Shown: piece after piece, positions 1 to 8,785 of the stretch
Position numbering within the stretch: the stretch's first letter is position 1
Layout of the letters: the number at the start of each line of letters is the position of its first letter
Origin: Gracilaria gracilis
Lineage: Eukaryota; Rhodophyta; Florideophyceae; Gracilariales; Gracilariaceae
DNA length: 24,505 bases
Assembly (NCBI GenBank): GCA_030374805.1
Contig: JARGSG010000168.1
Location: 1 to 24,505, forward strand
Reading direction: 5' to 3'
The notes under the pieces: generated by a model
Seen by the model: only the letters and a program-made list of their open reading frames with translations
What the model was told of the DNA's origin: nothing
Database searches by the model: none
Position numbers and translations under genes: made by a program

Positions 1-340
1 CAAATGGGAACGAATAGGCCGCTGTCTGTGATAACCAAAGAAGTGGATAAAGCCGCAATCGGTGATGACCAAGGTGGTGAATGGAGTACGCTCGGCGACG
101 CAGAGCCGATGCGACGCACGGCGCGAGATGGCACGAAGGCTGCGACAGGGACCAAATTGGTACGACGATGCGAACGACTTAGTGAAAGGATCTAGGAGCC
201 ACGAGGGCGTGGCTCAGGGTAGAAAGAGGGTCTGCAGTACAATGACACCTCAATGGGTTGGTGCCACGTGGGCCTACTGGTGCGCCTTGCTGGCTGCACT
301 GTACCCAATAGGTATTCTGTATTTCATAATTTCTAATTTC
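1..340. other. Unassigned left flank, possible 3' end of a retroelement
   Basis: There is no recognisable gene here. The plus strand holds short open frames without family motifs. A purine run at about 220-230 (agaaagaggg) followed by TG looks like a polypurine tract next to an LTR start. With the promoter-like block that follows, this suggests the 3' end of an LTR element running in from the left. No integrase, reverse transcriptase or RNase H motif is visible to confirm it. Confidence 0.2.
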
Positions 341-371
341 TAATTTATAGTCTAGGATAGTTTAGCATTGC

Positions 372-463
372 TGGCCCATGACAGTAGGTCATGGGCGCAG
401 CCGATGACGTCATGCCCGCATGGGAGATCGGCGTCAGTGCACCTTGTATATATTGTGGTGCAC
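372..463 (+). promoter_or_regulatory. LTR-like promoter: hairpin, CRE palindrome, TATA box
   Basis: Three elements lie within 92 bp. First is a 9-bp perfect inverted repeat (gcccatgac / gtcatgggc) at 374-395. Second is the palindrome TGACGTCA at 405-412, the classic bZIP/CREB site. Third is TATATATT at 447-454, flanked by the 7-bp inverted repeat GTGCACC (437-443) / GGTGCAC (457-463). The order matches an RNA polymerase II promoter reading to the right. No gene starts within the next 500 bp, which fits an LTR (U3) promoter better than a host gene promoter. The LTR borders could not be fixed; a TG start near 232 and a CA end near 832 are only possibilities. Confidence 0.4.
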
Positions 464-1204
464 CTCGCCTTCCCCCTCGGGTATTGTAAAGTCAGCCACC
501 ACTAGGGCAGTAACTATACCATCTTGGTCACTTGCTACTCTATTAATATTCAGGTTTTACAGCGCGTCGACGTCTACTACCGTACACTTACACGGTCTAG
601 ACTAGTTGCCCCGCCGTTTGTCTCTGCGGGTTTCTGGTGCCCTACTATCATATTGGTTGTGTGTTTTTTCCCCTTTAGGTTGAGCCCTCACGCGCTCCTT
701 CTACCAGGCGGACCCCACACGTCATCGGTATTCGTACGACACCACAACAAAGTGTATAGACTTCGGAGCTCATCAAGAAGTCAAGTGCGTACGGTTGGTA
801 TTGGTTTGGCAGTGCTCTAGCCGCAACATACCTATAAGCATGAGAGCGAAGACAATTGCTAAGCAACTCGTCTAGTCTTTGAGTAGTTGAGCGTACGCGC
901 AGTAGAAGCGCGATAGCACGCGGAGAAAGAAAGCCGATCATGTGCGCAAGCGATGGCGGCCCGAGGCTGCGCGCCCCAGGCGATGCTACCATGTAGCGCG
1001 CGAGCGGGGGCGAAAGGGGTCGAGCGAAGTGCGCGCATAGTTGACCGCCGGCGGGGAGAGCGCCGAGCCGGACGGTCGCGCAATTTATTTTGCCAGTGCA
1101 ACCCACCGGCGCATTGCTGTGCGCCGGGCGTTGCACTGCGCAGCACAAATGACGTGTGTGTGGCGCTCTCGCCTTGCAAGAGGCCGACCGGTATCAACAG
1201 TGAA
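464..1204. other. Non-coding stretch after the LTR-like promoter
   Basis: No gene is supported. The part to about 840 may be the R/U5 portion of an LTR. From about 880 to 1130 the sequence becomes GC-rich, with overlapping frames open on both strands because of base composition. None carries a recognisable domain. Confidence 0.3.
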
Positions 1205-1243
1205 GGCACATTTGCGGCCACCCAATCAGAGCTCTCCATTTCC
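1205..1243 (+). repeat. 39-bp inverted repeat, left copy
   Basis: This 39-bp segment matches the reverse complement of 2372-2410 at 37 of 39 positions. It contains CCCAATCAGAG, which includes a CCAAT-box core. The two copies face each other about 1.1 kb apart around the GGN block. They could be ends of a mobile element, a duplicated promoter element, or an inverted duplication. I saw no target-site duplication outside them. Confidence 0.75.
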
Positions 1244-1823
1244 ATTCCGCCACACGGTCACTTCTTCCGTCTCCGTTGGTCTCGCTGTTCAGGCCACCTT
1301 CATTGCCCTCCTCAAGCACCTTCTTTCGCCGCTACTGTTTCTTGGAGACCTTCCTGGCCTCTGTGAGCTCACCTTAGGCCTTCTATATTTCGCGTTTGTC
1401 GCTGGTCGCTTTTTATCCCCCTCGTCCCATCTCCCGTCTGTATACCCCGCGACTCAGTCTCTGTCGCTTTTCCGCCTCGTGCGTTTGTGCCGCATTTGCT
1501 TAGTAATATTGTTTAGTAAAATTTTTACTAATGAGTATGTTTATTGTTTATGGCGCTGTTGTTACGGTTACATGCGTTGCATAACAACACTGCAAACAAT
1601 ATGTAACGTCTACGCATATGTGTATGTAAACTTGTACTCTAATTCTACATTTATAACTACCTAAGAAATAGACATCGTCCAAAGTTACGGCGAGTAATAA
1701 CACTTAGTCACCACTGGCGTTGCAATCGTTTACTAGCATGTGGAATTCCCGGGCGCCAGGCGGGTGTTCATTCCACGGCAGACACAACAGATATACTGCG
1801 TAGGGGAGGCGATACAAGCAATG
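1244..1823. other. Pyrimidine-rich spacer without a gene
   Basis: This is a CT-rich plus strand grading into AT-rich DNA. It holds a 9-bp perfect palindrome (ttagtaaaa / ttttactaa) at 1513-1531. The long open frame across 1041-1664 has no domain and is not supported as a gene. Confidence 0.3.
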
Positions 1824-2240
1824 TTGGCGGCGGAGGCGGTGGCGGAAGCGGCGGCGACGGTAGCGCTGCTGTATCGACGGCGGAGTCGGTGCTACAGCGA
1901 CGGCGGAAGAAAGAGAGGTTGCAAAGGCAGCGGAAGTGGTGGAGACGACCAAAGCTGCGGCGGCCAGCGAGGTGGCGGAGGTTTGGTAGGCGGCGGCGGT
2001 GGTGGTAGCGGCGGAGACTGCGGTGGCGACGGTGAGGATGACGGGTATGGCAGAGACCGCGGAGATGCCACAAACGACGGCAGCTGCGGTGGTAACGGAG
2101 GTGGCCGTAATGGGGGAGGCAACGGGGGTGGCGGTGGTGGGGGGAAACAGCGGAGGTGACGGTGGCGGGCGAGGGGGCGGAGGTAGCGGCGGTGCAGACG
2201 GGGACGATGGTGGCGGTGGCGATTTCGACGGTGCCCGCGG
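1824..2240. repeat. Imperfect GGN trinucleotide low-complexity block
   Basis: About 420 bp are dominated by GGC, GGT, GGA and GCG triplets on the plus strand. Several frames therefore stay open, giving Gly-rich translations on one strand and Pro/Ala/Thr-rich translations on the other. Those frames lack any domain and should not be called as genes. Long G-runs could form G-quadruplexes. The block lies between the two copies of the 39-bp inverted repeat. Confidence 0.75.
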
Positions 2241-2371
2241 ATGCGAATACATCGGTGGGTTTGGGATTTTGGTTTGAATTTTGGTGCGCTTTTTGCAGCC
2301 CATGACTTGGCGTGCAGGTATTTGTCGAAGATACGCTCGCACTGACCCCCGTAGGATTATTGGCTGTACAA

Positions 2372-2410
2372 GGAAATGGGGAGCTCTGATTGGGTGGCGG
2401 CAAATGTGCC
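2372..2410 (-). repeat. 39-bp inverted repeat, right copy
   Basis: This is the reverse-complement partner of 1205-1243, with two mismatches in 39. The CCCAATCAGAG core is conserved on the minus strand. Confidence 0.75.
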
Positions 2411-3497
2411 CTGACGGCCCCATGAAAAGGGGGTGTGAAGTGAGTACCACGGCGCATGGATTGCCCATCGAAGTGAGTCCCTGCACGTTTATTGGTCTAC
2501 ATTCAATCTACTTTGTACGCAAATTACGGCGTGTATTTCGGCCTACGGCCCAACACACAGCCGCCGATCTGCAATGCGAGTGCCACCGCGATGGTTGCTG
2601 CTGCCACATCCAGTCCAATTCGGCACTCCATTCAGTGTTGCTCCATGCGTTTGCATCATACCTTTTCCGCTCTTCACATCTCTTCTTCTCCGTTGCTGCA
2701 ACTTGCATCCCCAACTGCCGTTGCAGTTTTGCCGCACCGCAGACAGCGCATGCTCTCGCTGGTGGCACGCGCTTTACGTTCCACCAGCCGAACGGTGCTT
2801 CTTCCTCAACAACTGTTCTGTCAGCACGCTTACGCTAAACGTTCCAGTGGCCAGAGAGTGTGAACGACGGGTATACACGATGGCCACACAACGTTTGGAG
2901 GCGTATCTAACAGCTGGCTGGTTGGCAAGTGAGCACAAAGCGCTGATCTTGCTGTGTACCACAAGGAGGATGAACAACAGCTATTTGGAAGCGAATGCAC
3001 ACAAGTTGGCGTAATGATTGCTATGATCTAAGCTGTCCCGCTGTGTTTGCTGTCAACAACTGTGTATATTGGCGCAATGTGTTCCACGCGTGGCCCACAG
3101 GTGGTGAGCTTGTACTTGCAGCCACATGGTATACAACAAAAGCTTTTGCAGTACGTGTTAACGCGTGTAGCCATGTGGGCATTCGATGAATTGGACAGCT
3201 ACAGCAACATGAGGAGGTTGCCTTGAAAGCAATGCAATCAAAAGAAACATACAACACAGATGAGCCGTTATGTAATGAGTGTAGAATTGTTTATGACATG
3301 TTCGGCGCATGCAAAAATATAACGGTGTGCTTCAAATAGTTGATGTTTGAACGGTGTGATCAGCGTTTTGAAAACGGCAAAATCCAACAAAACTGCGCCA
3401 ACGGAGACACACACAAGCCATCCACCGAGCCCTCACTTGAGCAGCAACACTCACAATCTGTCGCATCAAGCGCCGCCGCGCCCAGCCGCCCGCCCCC
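2411..3497. other. Intergenic, no supported gene
   Basis: Overlapping frames on both strands (for example 2281-2838 and 2574-3014) show no domain, signal peptide or repeat. The 11-mer TTTGAAAACGG at 3367-3377, about 120 bp downstream of the first TZF gene, recurs at 4927 and 7979. Confidence 0.3.
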
Positions 3498-3956
3498 TCA
3501 CGCCAGCGCGTGCACCATCGCGCGGCGCACATCCTCGCGCAGCACCGCGTTCCTAAGCGGGTCGCGCTTCCCGTGCAGGAAGCTGCAGTGCCTGCCGTAC
3601 CGACACGCGCCGCTGCTCTTGAAGTTGCGCCGCAGCTTGGTCTTGAAGTGCGGATGTAGCTGCACGGGGCGCAACTCTTGGCGCCCGTGCGCAAATTGGC
3701 ATTTGCGCCCGTACTTGCACGGCTGCTGCTGCGCGAACTGGGGGCAGAGCTCGGTCTTCTTCAGCGGGTTTCGCGTCAGCGAGCGCGCGGCCGCTGGTAG
3801 CTTGGGCGGCGACGATGGGGGCGGGGACGGGGACGGCTTGGGCGGCGTGGATAGCGGCGAGGTGGGCAGCGACCGCACGGCGGCCGGGCGGGATGGCGCG
3901 TACGCGCGCCACGGGGTGGTGGTGGCGGCGGCGGCGGCGACGACGGTGGCTTGCAT
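3498..3956 (-). CDS. CCCH tandem zinc-finger protein (TIS11/TTP-like), second finger degenerate
   Basis: This 152-residue protein has the TIS11/tristetraprolin layout. Family members bind AU-rich elements in mRNA 3' ends and promote deadenylation and decay in the cytoplasm. Seen: a Pro/Ser-rich linker (residues about 30-55), then finger 1 with exact C-x8-C-x5-C-x3-H spacing (C71, C80, C86, H90) preceded by the family lead-in KKTEL. An 18-residue linker containing the ELRP motif leads to finger 2 (C118, C124, H128). The first ligand of finger 2 is Arg109 (codon at 3630-3632), so that finger cannot form a normal zinc site. A longer frame reaches 4190, but its extra residues are Arg/Ala-rich low complexity; I chose the internal Met at 3956. 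No intron is needed. A paralog lies downstream on the same strand. RNA binding by finger 1 alone is possible; canonical TTP activity is doubtful. Confidence 0.75.
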   Translation of the reverse strand: MQATVVAAAAATTTPWRAYAPSRPAAVRSLPTSPLSTPPKPSPSPPPSSPPKLPAAARSLTRNPLKKTELCPQFAQQQPCKYGRKCQFAHGRQELRPVQLHPHFKTKLRRNFKSSGACRYGRHCSFLHGKRDPLRNAVLREDVRRAMVHALA

Positions 3957-4818
3957 GATGAAAGGCGGTGAACCACGGGTGCGCGAGGCGGGCCCAAAGC
4001 ACAGCAGCAGCAGCAGCGGAGGCGCGGTGGCGGCGGAGACAACAGGGAAGAGGGAGGACGTTGCCACGCGGGCGCCGTTGCGCCGCGAAAAACCTGCAGA
4101 CGTAGCGTGCGACGCGCCACGCCCGCCCGCCCGCCGCGCGGCGCGGAAGTGCGCGGCACGTGAGGCGCACGTGCGGCGAAGTGCGCTCACCGCCTTTACA
4201 GTGGTAGGGCGCTGTCATTTGTTTGCTTCATTCGCACTTTATTTCCGCTTTCTCAACCCCCGCAGCATCAAGAAGGTACGTAAACGCAACTTCAGCCATA
4301 CCAAACCTTCTCTGCGCCCACATTCTAAACTGCCCTTCCAATTGTACCCGTAGCGCCATACTCAATTTAGTCACCAGTCAACATGATCATGAAGCAAATC
4401 AACCTGCATCAAGCCATCACATCCCCCCAACAAACAGCAGTACCACCCGCGCGTACAATACTTCAATCTTCCAATACCGTCATCGCCACCAACATGCCCC
4501 CCCAAATGTCATGGCTCGCGATTCCAATACGCACCATCAGCACAATCAGTGAGCTTTCTGCTTTTGTCTCTTCCAAGCTTTAACATCACCGTCGTGCTTG
4601 CGCTCACATGTCTTAAACCTTCCACATTACCACTGCTTTGTATTTGTGCCACTGGAAGCTACATGACAAAAATAATACAAAACTAAAGAGACAAATATAA
4701 ATAACATCGTTCTTGTGTTCGGGATTGCACTTTTGCCTCTTCCCTCATGGCAAACAACAAGATTTTGCAAATCTGCACCCACGCCAAAAGTCCACTTGTA
4801 CCCCCAATTAACGCGGAA
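3957..4818. other. GC-rich leader region, then plain intergenic DNA
   Basis: 3957-4200 is GC-rich with overlapping open frames on the minus strand, and includes a short CAG tract near 4002-4017. It is probably the leader or promoter of the first TZF gene, but no clear TATA box is close to the chosen start. 4200-4818 is AC-rich and then AT-rich with no gene seen. Confidence 0.3.
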
Positions 4819-4824
4819 TTTATT
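4819..4824 (-). terminator. Poly(A) signal AATAAA for the second TZF gene
   Basis: AATAAA on the minus strand lies about 95 nt downstream of the stop codon of the TZF gene at 4920-5450. The position and orientation suit its 3' end. Confidence 0.4.
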
Positions 4825-4919
4825 CTCGTTTGCATTAAACATAGTGAGCTGCTGTTGAGAGAAACTGCACTCGCGACGAGACCAACTCTCTCGAGCAAAT
4901 CAAATAAACGCATTCACCA

Positions 4920-5450
4920 TCATCCGTTTGAAAACGGTGAAAGTGGCGAGCATGAAGCACATCCATTACATTCGTCCTTTGCACATATGGTGGCATCAAC
5001 CTCTTCACTTTCAGCATCACTGCAGCAATTTAAATCAAACAGAAAGCGATGATTCTTCATCATCTTGCAAATGCACTTGAAGTACTCCACATTCGTTTTA
5101 AACAGGTGGTTTTCGCCGTGAAAGAAGTGGCATTGCACGCCGTACGAGCGCTTGCCGCTATCCACGAAATTTCGGCAACGCTCTGTTTTTAATTGCGGGT
5201 GTATCTGGATCGGCCGCAGCTCGTGAGATCCGTGCGCGTACTGACACTTTAGCCCGTAGCTACAATGACCGTCTTTCTCATATTGTCTGCATATCTTGGT
5301 CTTGTACATTAGATTGAGCTTAGAATAAGGCCATCTTCTCGGCACGGAGCTTTCAGCTTGGGGCATAGACGAGCCATTGAGTTGCGTAGTCAGTTCCGAT
5401 TCAACAATGCCAATAGCACCATCTTCGCTACATTCCTCTGCCGTCTCCAT
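4920..5450 (-). CDS. CCCH tandem zinc-finger protein (TIS11/TTP-like), paralog with a different missing ligand
   Basis: This 176-residue relative of the gene at 3498-3956 is expected to act in AU-rich mRNA binding and decay. Finger 1 is intact (C54, C63, C69, H73; C-x8-C-x5-C-x3-H) with the lead-in YKTKIC. The linker to finger 2 is 18 residues and contains ELRP. Finger 2 keeps C92, C107 and H111, but the second ligand is Arg101 (codon CGC at 5148-5150, one transition from TGC). The C-terminus adds an acidic stretch and a Cys cluster (C-x2-C-x2-C near residues 161-167) not typical of TTP. A longer frame starts at 5537, but a TATA box at 5556-5563 would place transcription start near or past that ATG. 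The Met at 5450 fits better and leaves a leader of roughly 80 nt. It lies on the same strand as its paralog, about 1 kb away, suggesting tandem duplication. Confidence 0.8.
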   Translation of the reverse strand: METAEECSEDGAIGIVESELTTQLNGSSMPQAESSVPRRWPYSKLNLMYKTKICRQYEKDGHCSYGLKCQYAHGSHELRPIQIHPQLKTERCRNFVDSGKRSYGVQCHFFHGENHLFKTNVEYFKCICKMMKNHRFLFDLNCCSDAESEEVDATICAKDECNGCASCSPLSPFSNG

Positions 5451-5555
5451 TCCGCGTCGCCCGATAGTAAAGAACACAACTGTCAAATGAATCGAGCAAG
5501 GGATCTTGTCCGTCGTTCTGAAAGCATGGACGCTCAAAAGGTTGGCACAAGTTCT

Positions 5556-5563
5556 ATTTTATA
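5556..5563 (-). promoter_or_regulatory. TATA box for the second TZF gene
   Basis: The minus strand reads ATATAAAATAG across this point, about 105 bp upstream of the preferred ATG at 5450. It decides the start choice, because the upstream in-frame ATG at 5537 lies only about 20 bp from it. Confidence 0.45.
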
Positions 5564-6939
5564 TTCGCGCTGCTGTGCTCCTAAATGGAGTAGAGTGGAA
5601 GGCAGCCCTCCGGCTATAGTAGGCTTCAAAGCGTTGCTACAAATGAGGAATAAAACGTTGCAGTTCTATTTACAGACCAAGATCGTGAATATGAATATGT
5701 ATACTGAAGCTTGGCTTGAACTGGTGGAGTAGATCGCCACTTGTAGCGAGCATATGACTCTTGGGGCCTAAAATGAACTGTACGGGCGCTGTACGGGAAC
5801 AGTGATTGCAGTTATAAAACAAGAAATGGCGCTCCTTCTTTCAAGCATCATTCTACACTGCGAAGAGATGTTGTTGTTTTTACTTTTTCAAAATTATGTC
5901 AGAGTTATATAAGGTATGCGTCGCGAGCCGGCTTGCAAACTTGTTCCACTCGATTTTGTTGTTTCATTTTACAGATTTAGTTGGTTTACAAGAAGATAAA
6001 CCGTAAATAGATTTGTTCACTCTGTAGACAAATTTACATAGTACTGACAATCTGTTCGGTGCTTGAGCATCATTGTAGTCTATTTGTGCGCGAGTTGATA
6101 CACTGGGTCAAACTCAGCTTTTAAACCTGGGCTGGTCATAACTATGGCCTAAGACCTCACTAGATACTCTACAGTTATTGTACAAGTCAATCTATATTTT
6201 TTGTTTTATGATATATTTGTACTATTGCTGTGAAATAATATTAGATTGTTTTTGAATATGGCGATTGCGTGTTGTTCCCTCGATAATCTTTTTATGTCTC
6301 GAAAACGTGTAATGTGATACAATGCATAGGTACAGAATTATTACATTAGTACAGAGCCAAAACTAAAAACGTAGAGGAGGCAAGCAAATTATGTTGTTTT
6401 GTTTAACGAAAAGACGCTCGCTAGTTGTAAGTTTATCTTCAAACGCTTTTATAAAATATGGCTTTATATATATACAATTTTTAGTTTACCTTTTTCAGCC
6501 CAATGTTCTCTATTGTTTAGGAGTGAAAAACTAAAAAGAAAAACATGACAAGTTAAACGCCAACTAGATGGATATTTGGTAATAGGAACAACCTTTACGG
6601 CGAATGGGGTGAAAGAAAATGCCATCATTATAAATACGTTTGGCTACCGTTGGGTACAACTGGGGATAAAGCGCAACGATTTGGAAAAAGACGATAGAAT
6701 GAAAAATATTTGACAAATCAGATTGAAAAGTGTACAATTGGGTTTTGACCCGATGTGACATAGTCGACGTTTTGAATATACGCACAGCTTTGATTGGATA
6801 GATACATTATGTACAAGTTTTATTCTTAAAGTGAGGGTTTGGGTGGAGATATTACAGTATGGGTGTAAAGCAGAGAGCGCTAATTGATTGGAAAGAGCGG
6901 AACACGGCACCTTCATTTGACGCCGTTGCTGTGCTCCAA
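5564..6939. other. AT-rich intergenic region
   Basis: No gene is supported. A plus-strand TATAAAA lies near 5813 but leads only to very short frames. A stretch around 6165-6205 recurs in similar form at about 12895-12930. Minus-strand frames at 6564-6943 lack domains. Confidence 0.35.
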
Positions 6940-7056
6940 TCACTTGGCTTCAATGGCGCTGCACATATGCAGCGCGGCCAGGACCTGCGCCGCGTTGCCG
7001 CCGCCCACCACGCAGATGTGCGCAATGTCGGAGGCGCGCCACATGCCACTGTGCAT
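6940..7056 (-). pseudogene. Truncated opine (octopine/tauropine-type) dehydrogenase N-terminus
   Basis: A 38-residue frame holds the start of a Rossmann fold, ICVVGGGNAAQVLAAL. This matches the NAD(P)-binding opening of octopine/nopaline/tauropine dehydrogenases, whose characteristic form is GGGNAAH plus small residues. These enzymes reductively condense an amino acid with pyruvate and occur in red algae. The family is usually about 350-400 residues. Here a TGA ends the frame about 23 residues past the glycine motif, and no continuation is visible in the other minus-strand frames down to 6560. I see no GT splice donor at the end of the conserved part. It looks like a gene stub left by truncation. 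An unseen intron with distant exons is less likely. A longer open frame to 7848 is low-complexity His/Arg/Pro sequence. Confidence 0.45.
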
Positions 7057-7373
7057 GGTGGTGCGCGCCGTCAACCGCCGGTGGCAACCAGCGGCGGGTG
7101 GCGCCGCCGGCGGCGGCGATAAACGGAGACGCGCCCAGCGGGATGAAGGTACTGCGCGTGCGTGGCGCGAGAAGCGAGGCTCGCGGCGACGCGCGTAGAG
7201 GCGGCGACGATGACGGCCGCGCCGCGCACGGGCCGCGCCTGACGGCGCGCCGCGGCCGGCGCCGCGCTGACGATGAAGGGGCATGGGCGGGGGGGCGCGC
7301 GCGCGGCGTGGCGCGGCGCGCGCGTGGCGTGGCGTGGTGGTGGCGGTCACACCGGGGCCGCGGCGGGCGACGG
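7057..7373. other. GC-rich block upstream of the opine dehydrogenase stub
   Basis: Very GC- and CpG-rich DNA keeps several frames open on both strands. Their translations are Arg/Ala/Pro-rich and carry no domain. It may have been the CpG-rich promoter of the truncated gene. Confidence 0.3.
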
Positions 7374-7440
7374 TGTGGTGGTGGTTGTGGTGGTGGTGGT
7401 GGTGGTGGTGGTGGTGGTGTTGTTGTTGGTTGTTGTTGTG
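7374..7440. repeat. GTG/GTT trinucleotide microsatellite
   Basis: A near-continuous run of GTG triplets passes into GTT triplets. It encodes a poly-His run on the minus strand, which explains the apparent long open frame there. Confidence 0.9.
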
Positions 7441-8068
7441 GCCTGAGTGGCCGGGGGCGGGCGCCCATTTTGTATACGCGCGGCGGGCGGCGGTGGCCAC
7501 CCCCAAGTGAGGAGTCGTCGCGCCGCCGCTGCTTGCAGCGGGCGGTAGGGTCTCGAGCCGCGCGCGCCGCGCCGCTTTGTGGACGACAAAATTCGCGCGC
7601 AGCACGCCCAATAGAAAGGGCAGATATGTGTGTGGCACACTGTGTGCCACGCGCGCGCTCGCTGCACCCGTATGCCTGCGTGTGCACGTGGTCACAATGG
7701 CCACGTGTGCTTGGTTGCGCAGCTCACATGCGCTGGGCAAGGGCGCTGCCACGCTGTACACGCAACAGTATCCAGTCGGCTTACAGTTGGCTTGATCATG
7801 CGCTGTCAGCAATTGCAACCGCCTGCACCAGCGGTAACACGTGCTCATTTGACATTTTCGTATTGCTCGATCTCCTGGTGTTTATCGGTACGAAACTACA
7901 AGGCGCTTGTTGTTGCTGTCAAGTTGTTTTGGTCATACAAGCTGCAACTGTTCTCTCAACTGTTGTAACTGCCCCAGTTTTGAAAACGGCAGTTCTGTTT
8001 CACGCCTACTCACCGCTAATTCCGTTCTTCTGTTATTCAACAACGACGCCCACAATGTTGTATTCAAA
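7441..8068. other. Intergenic, with palindromic sites
   Basis: There is a perfect palindrome, GTGGCACAC-T-GTGTGCCAC, at 7632-7650. Two G-box cores (CACGTG) lie in inverted arrangement at 7685-7691 and 7701-7707. G-boxes are bHLH/bZIP sites in many eukaryotes. No gene is recognised. TTTGAAAACGG recurs at 7979-7989. Confidence 0.35.
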
Positions 8069-8251
8069 ATGGAGAGGGCCACGCGGCTGCACGCCTTGTT
8101 CGATTTGTTATTAAATGCTGCCTCTGCAGACAAAGCAGCATGTGCAGTACACCCAAGTAGTGAGTCGTTAGCGTGTTTGCTCGTAAAATTACTTTGCAAA
8201 GTAGATTCACATTTGGTTATTCAAAGCTTTGCAATTGCTGCCTTTTATTAA
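8069..8251 (+). CDS. Possible 60-residue hypothetical protein
   Basis: A short ATG frame encodes a Leu/Ala-rich helical peptide (MERATRLHALFDLL then LACLLVKLLCKV). It reads more like protein than the surrounding frames. No family is recognised, and there is no clear TATA box or poly(A) signal. It could be an ARM-like fragment or chance. Confidence 0.2.
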   Translation: MERATRLHALFDLLLNAASADKAACAVHPSSESLACLLVKLLCKVDSHLVIQSFAIAAFY

Positions 8252-8430
8252 CTTGTGTCATTGCTATTCATTCAAGTGCAAATGAATACGAAAGAAGCGC
8301 TCTAAAACGAACCGCATCACAAAATGCCCACATCCACCTGCCAACACTCATTAAATTGGTTTTGCATATGCTACGCATGCAACACATGACTGAATGCATC
8401 GCCAGCTGCATACAACACAATAATAGTTGC

Positions 8431-8712
8431 TTACTTCCTCGGCCTTCTTTCCATCTCCGCTCTAAATCGCCATGCCCGCCTCGGACGGCGCTCATCACGC
8501 CTCGGACGGCGCTGCCTTTCCATCACAAACGGCAAATGAAACATGTGCTCCACGCGTTGGGCGAATGACGTATCTTGTGATGCCATGAGTTTGGTGGGTT
8601 GCACCGGCAGTGTGTTGTCCGTTTGTTTCTCGTCCGAAGCGAATGGAGCGGCATATGAAGCGACCACGAAAAGACAAAAGCCCAAAAGGAACGGAGTTAG
8701 AGCCAAGTTCAT
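8431..8712 (-). CDS. Small secreted arginine-rich protein
   Basis: This is a 93-residue precursor. Residues 1-21 form a textbook signal peptide: a short N-region, the hydrophobic core LLGFCLFVVA and a likely cleavage after SYA, giving a mature chain beginning APFASDEK. The mature protein has an acidic/polar front part and a strongly basic tail (residues about 66-93) with RRPRR occurring twice, as RRPRRDERRPRRAW. In DNA this is a 16-bp unit (cgcctcggacggcgct) repeated at a 21-bp period near 8478-8515. There are no cysteines in the mature part. The ATG at 8712 is chosen over a longer upstream frame because the signal peptide starts there and a TATA box sits about 75 bp upstream. The function is unknown. 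A cationic defence peptide, a processed peptide signal (dibasic sites) or a wall-binding protein are all possible. Confidence 0.65.
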   Translation of the reverse strand: MNLALTPFLLGFCLFVVASYAAPFASDEKQTDNTLPVQPTKLMASQDTSFAQRVEHMFHLPFVMERQRRPRRDERRPRRAWRFRAEMERRPRK

Positions 8713-8785
8713 GGTGGTGGAATGGAGGCTGTTCGCACGGAGATGACACACAAAGTGAGGCGCGGTCTCATGAAAGCGAGTAGTG

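Noticed and set aside
1704..2486. Long Gly-rich (plus) and Pro/Ala/Thr-rich (minus) frames
   Set aside because: Frames are open on both strands because of GGN triplets. There is no domain, signal peptide or consistent start.
3553..4218. Alternative minus frames over the first TZF gene
   Set aside because: They are shadows of the GC-rich TZF gene, with Arg/Ala/Pro-biased translation and no fingers.
5813..5920. Plus-strand TATAAAA with a following ATG
   Set aside because: The frame ends after about 28 codons and nothing downstream is protein-like.
7057..7848. 302-residue minus-strand frame with a poly-His run
   Set aside because: It is produced by the GTG microsatellite and CpG-rich sequence. 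Only its last 38 residues resemble a protein family, and these are annotated separately.
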